Assembly: GCA_024637295.1 (NCBI GenBank)
Contig: JAGXFL010000012.1
Coordinates: forward strand, 1 to 64,000
DNA: 64,000 nucleotides
Direction: 5' to 3'
Origin: Sulfuricurvum sp.
GTDB taxonomy: Bacteria > Campylobacterota > Campylobacteria > Campylobacterales > Sulfurimonadaceae
The notes below the pieces were generated by a model, which was not told the DNA's origin, ran no database searches, and was given only the letters and a program-made list of their open reading frames with translations. The position numbers and the translations under genes were made by a program. Of this stretch, positions 33,504 through 42,600 are shown piece by piece; the stretch's first letter is position 1, and every line of letters begins with the position of its first letter.

Positions 33504-36257
33504 ATGAATCCGCTACTCGAACAATTTTTATTGGAAGCCAGAGAAAACTTGGCGTTTATTGATCAAAACATTGAAAATATCGGCGGTGATGATCCTGAAT
33601 TGCTAAACTCTGTTTTTCGTGCCGCACATACCCTCAAAGGGGGATCTGGAATTGTAGGGTTTGAAGCGGTCAAACGCATCACCCACCATGCCGAAGATTT
33701 ACTGGATATGCTGCGTTCCGGGAAACTTGAATTTCATCCAACCATGATCGAGTCACTGTATAATGCATTTGATGAGGTGGTCAATCTCATCGAAGCCGCT
33801 GAAGAGTGCGGTGATATTGTAGAAGCGGATGAAGTTCGTATTGATGAGATCGCACAGGAACTCAGCGCATTGATGGGTAAAACAATTGAAATCGCAGCAT
33901 GGAGCTGTCCATATCGTCTGGCTAGCGATCTTGAGCGTGTGGTCAATCTTCCAATGTCGTTTTTACGACAGTTTTGGCAAACCATTCCTTTTAAAATAAG
34001 CGAAATAGACGAAGTGTTTTGTGCAAATGAACAGTTGTACGCAATTGTTTTTGATTTGGATGAATCGTGTATGGTATACGGTAATGATCCGCTATATGCT
34101 CTTTCGCTTCTGGATGAGAAAGTTTTAGGAGTCCATTCGTGTATGGGGGAAAATGCCTCAAAGGCATTGCTGTCAGGATTTGATGATCCGGATGGGTTGC
34201 TCTTGCGTTTGAGTATGACGGCGTTTGTCTATGCAACGTATGATGAGATTAGCGATGCACTGTTTAATTTTATGGATGAACTCTCTTTTGTCCCACTTGA
34301 TATTGCGACACTGTTGGAAATTAACGAGGGTGAAGCTGGTCATACTTTGGACGTACTGAAAGAACTTTCAACTGAGTGCAACAGTGCTATTGATTCGTTG
34401 GATCGTTTCTCAATCAGTCAAAAGATCAATAATACACTACCGCTCATAGGACGAGACACCCTCCAAAGTGCACAGTTACGACGCTTGGATGACGTACTGA
34501 GTAGAATATCAGATGCAGATATGGGCTTTTTGAAATCGTTTTTTGCACAGCTTCCTCAGGGTAATGTTTATATGTATGATGCTTCGGTTAATGCAAGTGT
34601 AGCTGTGGAAATGGTGAACTCTCCTGCGGAAGCTTCTAGTGTAAGCTGTGCGCCAGTGAAGATAAGTGATGCAGAACGTATACAGCTAAAGGCTATTTTG
34701 ACACAACAGCTTCAAGCATTGGAAATGATAGAGGATGAAGCGTCTACACAGCGGGTATTGTCAATTTTAGAACATAATCTTAAATCGTATTTTGGTGATA
34801 TGCCTGATGCGTTTGACTCCAAAGAAAAAATGATGGAGTGGCTGCGATGTGAAATAAGTGGTGAAGCTACGTCAGAGCCAATCGCAGTTGCGGAAGTGAT
34901 CGCAGTCCAAGCACCAGCCGTTGTTCCAACGCCAGTTGAAGTCAAGTCTTACAGCCAACCTGCTGAAGTTATTCCCGAAATTGTCCCTCCTGTTTCGGTT
35001 GCAGTTGAAAGAGGTGAGTCTGATAATCAGGTTACAGGAAGCAAAAAAGGGGTTATCGGTAAAACTGTCAAAGTGGATCAAGAGTCAATCGATCATTTGA
35101 TGAACGTGGTTGGGGAGCTTTTGGTAGCCAAAAACTCTCTTCCATATTTGGCAGATGGAGTCCATAAGATGACAGGTGAAGTGATCAAACGCGCTATCAT
35201 GGAAAAATACACCTTTATCAACCGTCTTGCAGAACAATTGCAAGATTTGATCATGTCGATGCGGATGCTTCCGATTTCATACGTGTTTGACCGTTATCCG
35301 AAATTGGTGCGCGATATCTCCAAAAATATGAATAAAAAAGTGACGCTAAGTATGGATGGAGGCGAAACAAAACTTGATAAAAACATGATCGAGATGCTTG
35401 CTGATCCGATGATCCATATTATGCGTAACTCTTTGGATCACGGGATCGAGATGCCCGATATCCGTATTCAAAAAGGTAAAAATCCGGAAGGGCATATCAC
35501 GCTCAACGCTTATGCGCAATCGGATAAGATCATTATAGAGATACGTGATGATGGTGCTGGGATTAATATTGACCGTGTTGTCCAAAAAGTGCTGGAAAAA
35601 GGTCTTGTGACATTGGACCAAGTTGAAGCGATGAATGATGATGAAAAAGCGGCATTAGTGATGCTGCCTGGACTCTCTACGGCAGAGACGATTAGTGAAT
35701 ACAGTGGTCGTGGTGTAGGGATGGATGTTGTACGCAAATCGATAGAGGGATTCGGCGGAAATATCCGTATCAAAACGGTACCAAACCAAGGGACGACGAT
35801 CTATCTTTCTATTCCAGTATCATTGGCAGTCACCTCATTGCTACACGTTAGTATGAGCGGAGTTCATTACGGATTCCCAATGGACTCCGTCTCTGAAACG
35901 GTCAAGATAGAACATACACAAATCGAGTACCTTCAAAACGAGCCGTTTATTTATTTACGCGGCGAAGTCATTCCACTTCTTTTTGCGAAAAATATGTTGG
36001 ATGAAGATGCACTTGAGCATAAAGCACTTCCGGTAGTAGTATTAAGCATAAAAGGCAATCTACTGGCGGTTGTTGTGAATGAACTATTGGGACAACTGGA
36101 TGTAGTGCAAAAACCACTTGAGGGAATTATGGAAGGACATCCTATATTCAGTGGTACAGCATTGCTAGGCAATGGACAGATCATTATGGCCATTGATCCA
36201 ATAGGAATATTAGGCATTTCAACGGTTCTCAGAAGCGATCATCGAATCGCGAGCTAA
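33504..36257 (+). CDS. cheA: Chemotaxis histidine kinase CheA without receiver domain
   Basis: CheA (about 917 residues; ATG 33501 is equally possible) autophosphorylates and passes phosphate to CheY and CheB. Domains: Hpt with phospho-His near residue 43 in RAAHTLKGGSGIVG; a long unusual middle of about 400 residues; dimerisation domain from about 518 (VDQESIDHLMNVVGELLVAK); ATPase with N-box MIHIMRNSLDHGIEMP, GAGIN and GRGVGMDVVRKS; and a CheW-like C-terminus (GVHYGFPMDSVSET). Unlike the main CheAY of Helicobacter and Campylobacter, it has no receiver domain. Confidence 0.96.
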   Translation: MNPLLEQFLLEARENLAFIDQNIENIGGDDPELLNSVFRAAHTLKGGSGIVGFEAVKRITHHAEDLLDMLRSGKLEFHPTMIESLYNAFDEVVNLIEAAEECGDIVEADEVRIDEIAQELSALMGKTIEIAAWSCPYRLASDLERVVNLPMSFLRQFWQTIPFKISEIDEVFCANEQLYAIVFDLDESCMVYGNDPLYALSLLDEKVLGVHSCMGENASKALLSGFDDPDGLLLRLSMTAFVYATYDEISDALFNFMDELSFVPLDIATLLEINEGEAGHTLDVLKELSTECNSAIDSLDRFSISQKINNTLPLIGRDTLQSAQLRRLDDVLSRISDADMGFLKSFFAQLPQGNVYMYDASVNASVAVEMVNSPAEASSVSCAPVKISDAERIQLKAILTQQLQALEMIEDEASTQRVLSILEHNLKSYFGDMPDAFDSKEKMMEWLRCEISGEATSEPIAVAEVIAVQAPAVVPTPVEVKSYSQPAEVIPEIVPPVSVAVERGESDNQVTGSKKGVIGKTVKVDQESIDHLMNVVGELLVAKNSLPYLADGVHKMTGEVIKRAIMEKYTFINRLAEQLQDLIMSMRMLPISYVFDRYPKLVRDISKNMNKKVTLSMDGGETKLDKNMIEMLADPMIHIMRNSLDHGIEMPDIRIQKGKNPEGHITLNAYAQSDKIIIEIRDDGAGINIDRVVQKVLEKGLVTLDQVEAMNDDEKAALVMLPGLSTAETISEYSGRGVGMDVVRKSIEGFGGNIRIKTVPNQGTTIYLSIPVSLAVTSLLHVSMSGVHYGFPMDSVSETVKIEHTQIEYLQNEPFIYLRGEVIPLLFAKNMLDEDALEHKALPVVVLSIKGNLLAVVVNELLGQLDVVQKPLEGIMEGHPIFSGTALLGNGQIIMAIDPIGILGISTVLRSDHRIAS

Positions 36258-36271
36258 ACAAAGGAATTTTG

Positions 36272-36706
36272 ATGGAAGATTACATCGTCTTCACTGTAGG
36301 TGATAATTATTATGCTTTGGGTGTCGCATCCATACAGCGGATTATTCAAGTACCTTCTGTGACCGCTATTCCCAATGCACATCCTATGGTTGAGGGGATG
36401 ATGTCTTATGAAAATCGTGTTATCAAAGTAGCCGATTTTCGTGCAATGATGGGTATGGAGCGTTTTGACGAGCAAGCGACCAGTAAATCGCAAAAATTGC
36501 TTATTTATCAGACCGAAGAAGCATTTTTTGGTATCAAAGTGGATCAAATCGAGGATATTAAAAGTCTTGATTGCTCAGAACTTAAGCATGTTGATCGACT
36601 TGAAGCCAATACCTGCTTTGTGGAAATGGACGGGGTTATGGAAGTGGGCGATCGGCTCGTAAACGTTATTAAATCGGTAACTTTACCGATGAAGGAGAAA
36701 GCATAA
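36272..36706 (+). CDS. CheW-like coupling protein (copy 1)
   Basis: A 144-residue single CheW-type domain beginning MEDYIVFTVGDNYYALGVAS, with IPNAHPMVEGMMSYENRVIK and VADFRAMMG. It is clearly paralogous to the CheW-like protein at 36992-37420 (shared DYI-FT, YAL-V, IPN-H, GMM-Y and K-V--FR-M). A TTG three bases earlier could extend it by one residue. It follows cheA by 14 bases and its stop overlaps the STAS gene start. Confidence 0.93.
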   Translation: MEDYIVFTVGDNYYALGVASIQRIIQVPSVTAIPNAHPMVEGMMSYENRVIKVADFRAMMGMERFDEQATSKSQKLLIYQTEEAFFGIKVDQIEDIKSLDCSELKHVDRLEANTCFVEMDGVMEVGDRLVNVIKSVTLPMKEKA

Positions 36707-36975
36707 TGGCAACACTAATGGATAATAATACGATAATGTTCAGCGGAGTCATCTATGAAGATGAAATAGTGGCATTACGTGATTATTTACAGATGGCATC
36801 TCCATCGGAAATCACTGTCGATTTTAACGCTTGCGATGATATTCATTTAGGGGCATTACAGCTTATTTTAGGATACAAAAAACTTTATGGTGCGAACTTC
36901 TTGTATGGGTATCAAATTAAGTTGTATCAAAAAGTGTGTGAAGGGTTTGAAACGACCGAAACGCATTGTGCTTAA
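36706..36975 (+). CDS. STAS-domain protein lacking the usual phosphorylation Ser
   Basis: An 89-residue protein with the STAS pattern of strand-helix alternation: ALRDYLQMASPSEITVDFNA then DDIHLGALQLILGYKKLYGA. In anti-sigma antagonists this loop normally reads D-S-S/T-G with a phosphorylated Ser or Thr; here it is DIHLGAL, with no hydroxyl residue. So, if it is a STAS protein, it is probably a binding scaffold or output module rather than a phosphorylation switch. It starts in the stop codon of CheW copy 1 and lies between the two CheW paralogues. Confidence 0.75.
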   Translation: MATLMDNNTIMFSGVIYEDEIVALRDYLQMASPSEITVDFNACDDIHLGALQLILGYKKLYGANFLYGYQIKLYQKVCEGFETTETHCA

Positions 36976-36991
36976 CGACTAAGGAAAAAAA

Positions 36992-37420
36992 GTGAGTGAT
37001 TATATTATTTTTACCATTGCTCGAGCGCATTATGCATTGAATGTGAGTCATATAGAGCGTATCGATCATATTCCTCTATTGACCCCTATTCCCAATGAGC
37101 ACGCTTATATTGATGGTATGATGATGTATCAAGAACAGACACTCAAAGTGATCAATTTTCGTAAAATGACACATACCTGTGGTGCGGAACCCTCATTGGC
37201 TTCTCAAAAGCTGTTGATTTATCGGGATCATAAGGGATCATTTGCGATCAAAGTGGATGCGATTAAAGACATAACAGCATTTGATGAATCGAGTATTAAG
37301 CCGTATGCTCATACTGTTGCCGTAGGAGAGTGTGTAATGACGCGAGGTGTTGTTGAATATAACAAGGTGTTAGTCGTTGTTATCGATACCGTTGAGCTTC
37401 CAAGTGATGAGGCAGCATGA
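36992..37420 (+). CDS. CheW-like coupling protein (copy 2)
   Basis: A 142-residue CheW-type domain starting at GTG (MSDYIIFTIARAHYALNVSH), paralogous to copy 1, with IPNEHAYIDGMMMYQEQTLK and VINFRKM. Divergence is high enough that the two probably bind different partners. AAGGA precedes the GTG. Its stop overlaps the ParA-like gene by ATGA. Confidence 0.92.
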   Translation: MSDYIIFTIARAHYALNVSHIERIDHIPLLTPIPNEHAYIDGMMMYQEQTLKVINFRKMTHTCGAEPSLASQKLLIYRDHKGSFAIKVDAIKDITAFDESSIKPYAHTVAVGECVMTRGVVEYNKVLVVVIDTVELPSDEAA

Positions 37421-38160
37421 AAACGATTGTTGTGTCGAATCGAAAAGGGGGATCAGCCAAGACGACGACCGCTGTTAACCTCGCATGTGAATTAGCGAAA
37501 ATCGGCTCAGTGTTGTTGATCGATTTTGATACTCAAGGGCATGCTTCATTGGGAGTTGGATCTGAAGCCTCGGAGCTTAATGGTGCTCATTCTATTTTTG
37601 TGGGCAGGACATTGAGTGAAACATTTGTCCATACGGTACACGATCAGCTGACCCTCAGCCCTGCTCAGGAATTTTTTGATGTGTATGAATTTGGTGATTT
37701 ACGCGGGGTGCTCAAAAATCGGTTTCGGCGCGAGATGATCCATGACTTTTTCGATTATGTGATTATTGATACTCCACCAACATTTGACGGATTACTCAAA
37801 AATGCGCTTGAAGTGGCTGATGCGGTCGTCATCCCTTTTGTGCCACATCATTTGGGCGTGGTCGCGGTGGGGCAGATGGTACGTGCTATTTATCAAAACG
37901 CCTCTCTTCATAGTCAAAAAACCCCAGAAGTTGGGATTTTACCCGTGATGGTTAATGCTCACATCCCTGAACATCGCGATGCTATAGCCAAGATCAAAAC
38001 GCAATTTGGAGAAGAGAAACTCTTTTCAGGGATTGGTGTTGACATCAATCTAGCGAAACAGTTTGAGAAGGGGACCCCTGTCGTTTTGGATGAGGAACGC
38101 TCACGAGGAGTGAAGGATTATCGTTATTTTGTAGAAGAGCTTTTAGCTCGATTATCCTAA
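37417..38160 (+). CDS. ParA/Soj-family ATPase
   Basis: The 247-residue protein begins with the deviant Walker A loop of ParA proteins (NRKGGSAKTTTAVNLA), then LLIDFDTQGHASLGVG and a Walker B region YVIIDTPPTFDGLLKNAL. No ParB gene or parS-like site is adjacent. Relatives inside chemotaxis operons (ParC in Vibrio, PpfA in Rhodobacter) position chemosensory arrays, and PpfA does so for soluble receptors. Since the receptor here has no membrane helix, a PpfA-like task in array segregation is the best inference. Confidence 0.92.
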   Translation: MKTIVVSNRKGGSAKTTTAVNLACELAKIGSVLLIDFDTQGHASLGVGSEASELNGAHSIFVGRTLSETFVHTVHDQLTLSPAQEFFDVYEFGDLRGVLKNRFRREMIHDFFDYVIIDTPPTFDGLLKNALEVADAVVIPFVPHHLGVVAVGQMVRAIYQNASLHSQKTPEVGILPVMVNAHIPEHRDAIAKIKTQFGEEKLFSGIGVDINLAKQFEKGTPVVLDEERSRGVKDYRYFVEELLARLS

Positions 38161-38171
38161 GAAAGGCTTTT

Positions 38172-39512
38172 ATGAAAAAAATCTTAATTGTAGATGACAA
38201 TAATAGTAATAGAATCCTATTGAGAACACTTTTAGAAGAGTATGGTGAAGATAATGGTCTGAAACTGGATATTCGTGAGGCAGTCAATGGACTCGAAGCG
38301 GTAGCAGCGGCACAGAAAGAACATTTTAGTCTGATTTTGATGGATATTATGATGCCATATATGGATGGGATCGAGGCTACAAAACGTATACATGCACTGG
38401 ACAGTAAGGCTATGATCATAGCAGTTTCTGCTGTAGATGATGGAGAGCGTCAACAACAGATATTGATCAATGGAGCTGAAGATTATATTGCTAAACCAAT
38501 CAATGCTGATATTTTTACGGCACGACTGGGGAACTATTTTTCACTCATAGCATCACGACATTCCGAGGGGAGAAAGTTTAATCCGGAAGCTGCTAATTTG
38601 TTTACGCAAGAGACTTTTAGTCGTAAAATTCTTTTTTATGTTCAGAATGAGGATGATCTTGCCCAGTTTTGGGAGTATTATTTGGTCGATTCCAATATAC
38701 GCTGTGAAAGTCTCAGTGATGCGATACGCACTGTCTATGCGCTCGCATCTATTGGATTAAAAATGGGCGTACATCTGCAAATTATTGTTGAAAAATGTCC
38801 AGAAAACATGTATATCACGCTCGTAGGGGTAAACGAGATAGATGCAAAAATCATTAAGCTGGTGATGAGTAAGAATCCAAGCGTGACGGATTATAAGATG
38901 GGGGTTGAAAAGTTTTGTATCCGATTACCGTATCATTGCGAAGACCCAGTTTTAAGTACACTTCCAGCTGTACAGGAGACTATAGTCGTAGATGTGGCAC
39001 ATCCTAGTGTTACGGATACTAACGTTTCTATGGCAACTTATACGTCAGTGCAGGGAGAAAAACAGGTTTACAATTACATGGAATCTGAAGATATGGAAGA
39101 CCTCAAAGAATATGTTGGAAAACTCAACTCCCTTATGCTGATCGTAGGCGGGGAGATCGAACGTCATGAAGTCGATGAGATCAGTGACAATCTGCAACGT
39201 ATCAGTCGGATTTCCAGCGGATACATAGAAAGTTATACCATCGGAAGGGCGTTGGCTTCTATGGGGCATGTTATTAGAGATCATAGTAACCTTTTTATAA
39301 CGAAATCCAATGATCTTGCTCCAATGTGCGCTGCATTTGGGCGAGACCTTGGTAAATGGATACAGCTCATTTTTGTTGAGGGTACGACCAGTGTTAATTA
39401 TATGGACGACACGATTGTGGCCAATGCGCAGATGATCGAGAGTATGTTGACGATGGATGATGCCAATAGCAGCGATGCGGCTGAAAACCTTGACGATATT
39501 TTTGATTTTTAG
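38172..39512 (+). CDS. Response regulator with a large unrecognised output region
   Basis: 446 residues. The N-terminal receiver domain has ILIVDDNNSNRILLRTLLEE, phospho-acceptor Asp in LILMDIMMPYMDG and the Lys in DYIAKPINADIF. Residues 140-270 form an alpha/beta region and 300-430 a helical region (ISDNLQRISRISSGYIESYT, IGRALASMGHVIRD) that I cannot assign. The protein ends in NLDDIFDF, an acidic aromatic tail like that of the CheZ-like protein. It follows the ParA gene by 11 bases and may receive phosphate from the hybrid kinases. Confidence 0.88.
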   Translation: MKKILIVDDNNSNRILLRTLLEEYGEDNGLKLDIREAVNGLEAVAAAQKEHFSLILMDIMMPYMDGIEATKRIHALDSKAMIIAVSAVDDGERQQQILINGAEDYIAKPINADIFTARLGNYFSLIASRHSEGRKFNPEAANLFTQETFSRKILFYVQNEDDLAQFWEYYLVDSNIRCESLSDAIRTVYALASIGLKMGVHLQIIVEKCPENMYITLVGVNEIDAKIIKLVMSKNPSVTDYKMGVEKFCIRLPYHCEDPVLSTLPAVQETIVVDVAHPSVTDTNVSMATYTSVQGEKQVYNYMESEDMEDLKEYVGKLNSLMLIVGGEIERHEVDEISDNLQRISRISSGYIESYTIGRALASMGHVIRDHSNLFITKSNDLAPMCAAFGRDLGKWIQLIFVEGTTSVNYMDDTIVANAQMIESMLTMDDANSSDAAENLDDIFDF

Positions 39513-39542
39513 GGGGTTACGCAGTCCAGGGGGGATAGGCTA

Positions 39543-39596
39543 ATGAAATCATGGATATGTGCAACGGTATGTCTTGTATCTGAATTGATTGAATAA
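39543..39596 (+). CDS. Possible 17-residue leader peptide before hybrid kinase 1
   Basis: A frame with a purine-rich AGGGGGGATAGG upstream encodes MKSWICATVCLVSELIE and stops 13 bases before the ATG of the kinase gene. It fills the only gap near 100 bases inside the operon. It may be a translated leader or chance. Confidence 0.25.
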   Translation: MKSWICATVCLVSELIE

Positions 39597-39609
39597 GGGG
39601 ACAACGGTT

Positions 39610-42600
39610 ATGATAAACGCAATTTTGGTACCGTTTAAAAAACTGTATCAAAGATACGACCACTCTTTGAAAATCACTCTGATGTTTTGGTTTTTAATAC
39701 TAAGTCTTGTCCCTTTTATCGTTGTTGCCTGGTATGGATACATACATACGGTTCAAAGTGTGGATGAACTCCAGCGTAATAAACTCTCCGATACGGCTGC
39801 AATCAATGTGGCAACACTTGATGAGCGTTTTTACGAAGCTTCCAGGAGTCTGCTTAGCTGGTCTGAATTATATACACCCAGGAGTATACTGCAAAGTCTA
39901 AGTCAACGGTATGAGCGAAGCAATCAGCGTTTATGTGAATTTATTAGTAGTAATGACTACCTTCAGGTAATAGATGCCCAGCCAAAGACGTTAGAGAAGA
40001 TTGCCCATACGTATGACTATGTATACGATTTATTTTTGATTGATCTAAAGGGAAATATTCTTTATACGATCAAGCATGAATCTGATCTAGGGACGAATTT
40101 ACTCAATGGGTCTTATTCTAAGACTCGGTTTGCAAAAGCTTACCGCACCAGTCTTGCTGATGGGAAAGCCCATTTTTCGGATCTTGAACACTATAGACCT
40201 TCTAATGGTATTTTAACGGGATTCATTACACAGCCAATGAGAGATGAATCGGGCAATATGGTCGGAATTATGGCTATACAGTTGCATATGGATCTTTTGT
40301 TTGGTTCTATCAAGATGGATGATAAAAAAATGCGTCAATATCTGGTGGGCTCTGATGGACTATTGCGTACGTCTATCGGTAATGAAAGCGATATTTTGAA
40401 TCGACGAATAAGTACGGAGGCTTTTTGGGATTGGTATAAAGAACATGGACTGCATGGAAATTATTCGGATACGATGGATGAAGTCGCGAATGTGTATATG
40501 GGGCCTGATGGGAAAATGGTCCTAGGCGAACATCGCTCGATCAATCTCATGGGAGTGCGATGGGCACATATAAGTGAGATGGATGAAGCGGATATGCTTG
40601 CTGTCCCTAATCATCTTTTGACCACGATATTAATCTTTTCCTTGATTGTCGGTGTAATCGTAATTATTGCAGGTATTGTGATCGCCAGACGTATTGTGAA
40701 GCCCCTTGCACTGCTTTCGCATGCCAGTCAACAATATATGAATGGAGTCAAAGGGATTCAGGTAACACTGGACACCGATAACGAAGTCGGGGCGTTTGGA
40801 GATGTCTTTAATGCATTGATTCAAAAACAGGAGTATGATGCTCAAAAACTGGAATATCTAGCGCAAAAAGCGCAAAAGACGCTCGAAGAGCTCAAAGAAC
40901 AAAAATACGCACTTGATGCCCACTCCATTGTTGCGATTACTGATGTCAAGGGTGATATTATCTTCGTGAATAAAAAGTTCGAAGAGATTAGCGGGTACGA
41001 CAGGGCTGAACTTATCGGAAAAAATCATCGTATCCTTAATTCAGGGTGCCATGGAGCAGCATTTTGGAAAGAGATGTATGAAACGGTGAGTCATGGAAAT
41101 ATATGGCACGATGAAGTGTGTAATATTGCCAAGGATGGCCATCACTACTGGGTTGACACCACCATTGTTCCCTTTTTTGGAGAAGATGGAGCACCCAAAA
41201 ACTATATTGCCATACGGACAGATATTACCGCACAAAAAAACGTACAGATCCTTCTTGCGGAAAAAGAGGGATCCTTACAAACACTTCTGGACTCTGTTGC
41301 CGAAGGGATTTACGGTGTCGATATGCAAGGGTATTGTACGTTTGTGAATAAATCCTTTTTACGTATTCTTGGATTTGATGATGAATCCAAAATTTTAGGC
41401 AAACATATCCATGAAACAATTCACCACTCTCATGAAGATGGAAGTTTTTATCCAAGCAGCGAGTGTAAAATGTACAAAGCCAACCAAACGCATCTTCCCT
41501 CCCATGTTGATGACGAAGTATTTTGGCGGAATGACGGGAGTAGTATCGCCGTAGAGTATTGGTCCTATCCTATAATCCAAGAGGGTATTTACGTAGGGGC
41601 AGTTGCCACGTTCTTGGATATTAGCGAGCGAAAAATTGTCGAAAAACAGATGATTGAAGCCAAAGAAGCTGCCGAATCTTCCGCACGGGCAAAATCGGAG
41701 TTTTTGGCAACAATGAGTCACGAGATACGAACTCCTATGAATGGGGTATTGGGGATGCTTGGACTTTTGAGTCATTCGCAGCTGGATGAGACACAGCGTC
41801 ATCAGATTCGAATCGCTTCGAACAGTGCAAAGTCATTACTGGGTATTATCAACGATATTCTTGATTTTTCCAAAGTTGAAGCAGGCAAGATGGAGCTCGA
41901 GATGATTACGTTCAATTTACGCGAGGAGTTGGTAGAATTTGTCGAGGCAATGGCCTTCAAAGCGAAGGAAAAAGGGCTGGAACTAATACTGGATGTGACA
42001 CAGCTCACGAGAACAGTAGTGAGAACCGATCCGGGACGTTTACGCCAGATCTTGATTAATCTCATTGGAAATGCAGTCAAATTTACACACAAAGGAACAA
42101 TCCTTGTCAAGGTGAGAGTGGATGAGGTGGATGAATATAATGGGCGACTGCGTATTGATGTGAGTGACAGCGGCATTGGGATTGCGGCGGATAAGATAGA
42201 TGCTCTCTTTCAACCGTTTATTCAAGCGGACAATTCCACAACGCGTAAATACGGTGGAACCGGATTGGGGCTGGCAATTGTCAAAAAACTGTGCGAGTTG
42301 ATGGACGGATCGATTAGCATTACGAGCATAGAAAATGAGGGAAGTACCTTTCATGTGAATATCGGCGTGGGACTGGAAGACGTGATATCGTTGAGCCAAT
42401 GTGTATTGGTGGAGTGTCCGAATAATAACGATAAGCAGACAGGTCCAGAAGAGAGTACTGATATGCAGTGGCCATCAGATACCCGTTTGTTACTAGTAGA
42501 AGATAACCCAACAAATCAGATCGTAGCGCAGGGGATGTTGGAGCTTATCGGCTTGGAAACTGATATCGCCAACAATGGTCTTGAAGCGATTGAATCAATG

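Noticed and set aside
37417-38160. ParA gene as evidence of a plasmid or chromosome partition locus
   Set aside because: No parB, no parS-like repeats and no replication genes; it is coupled to a cheW gene inside the chemosensory operon.
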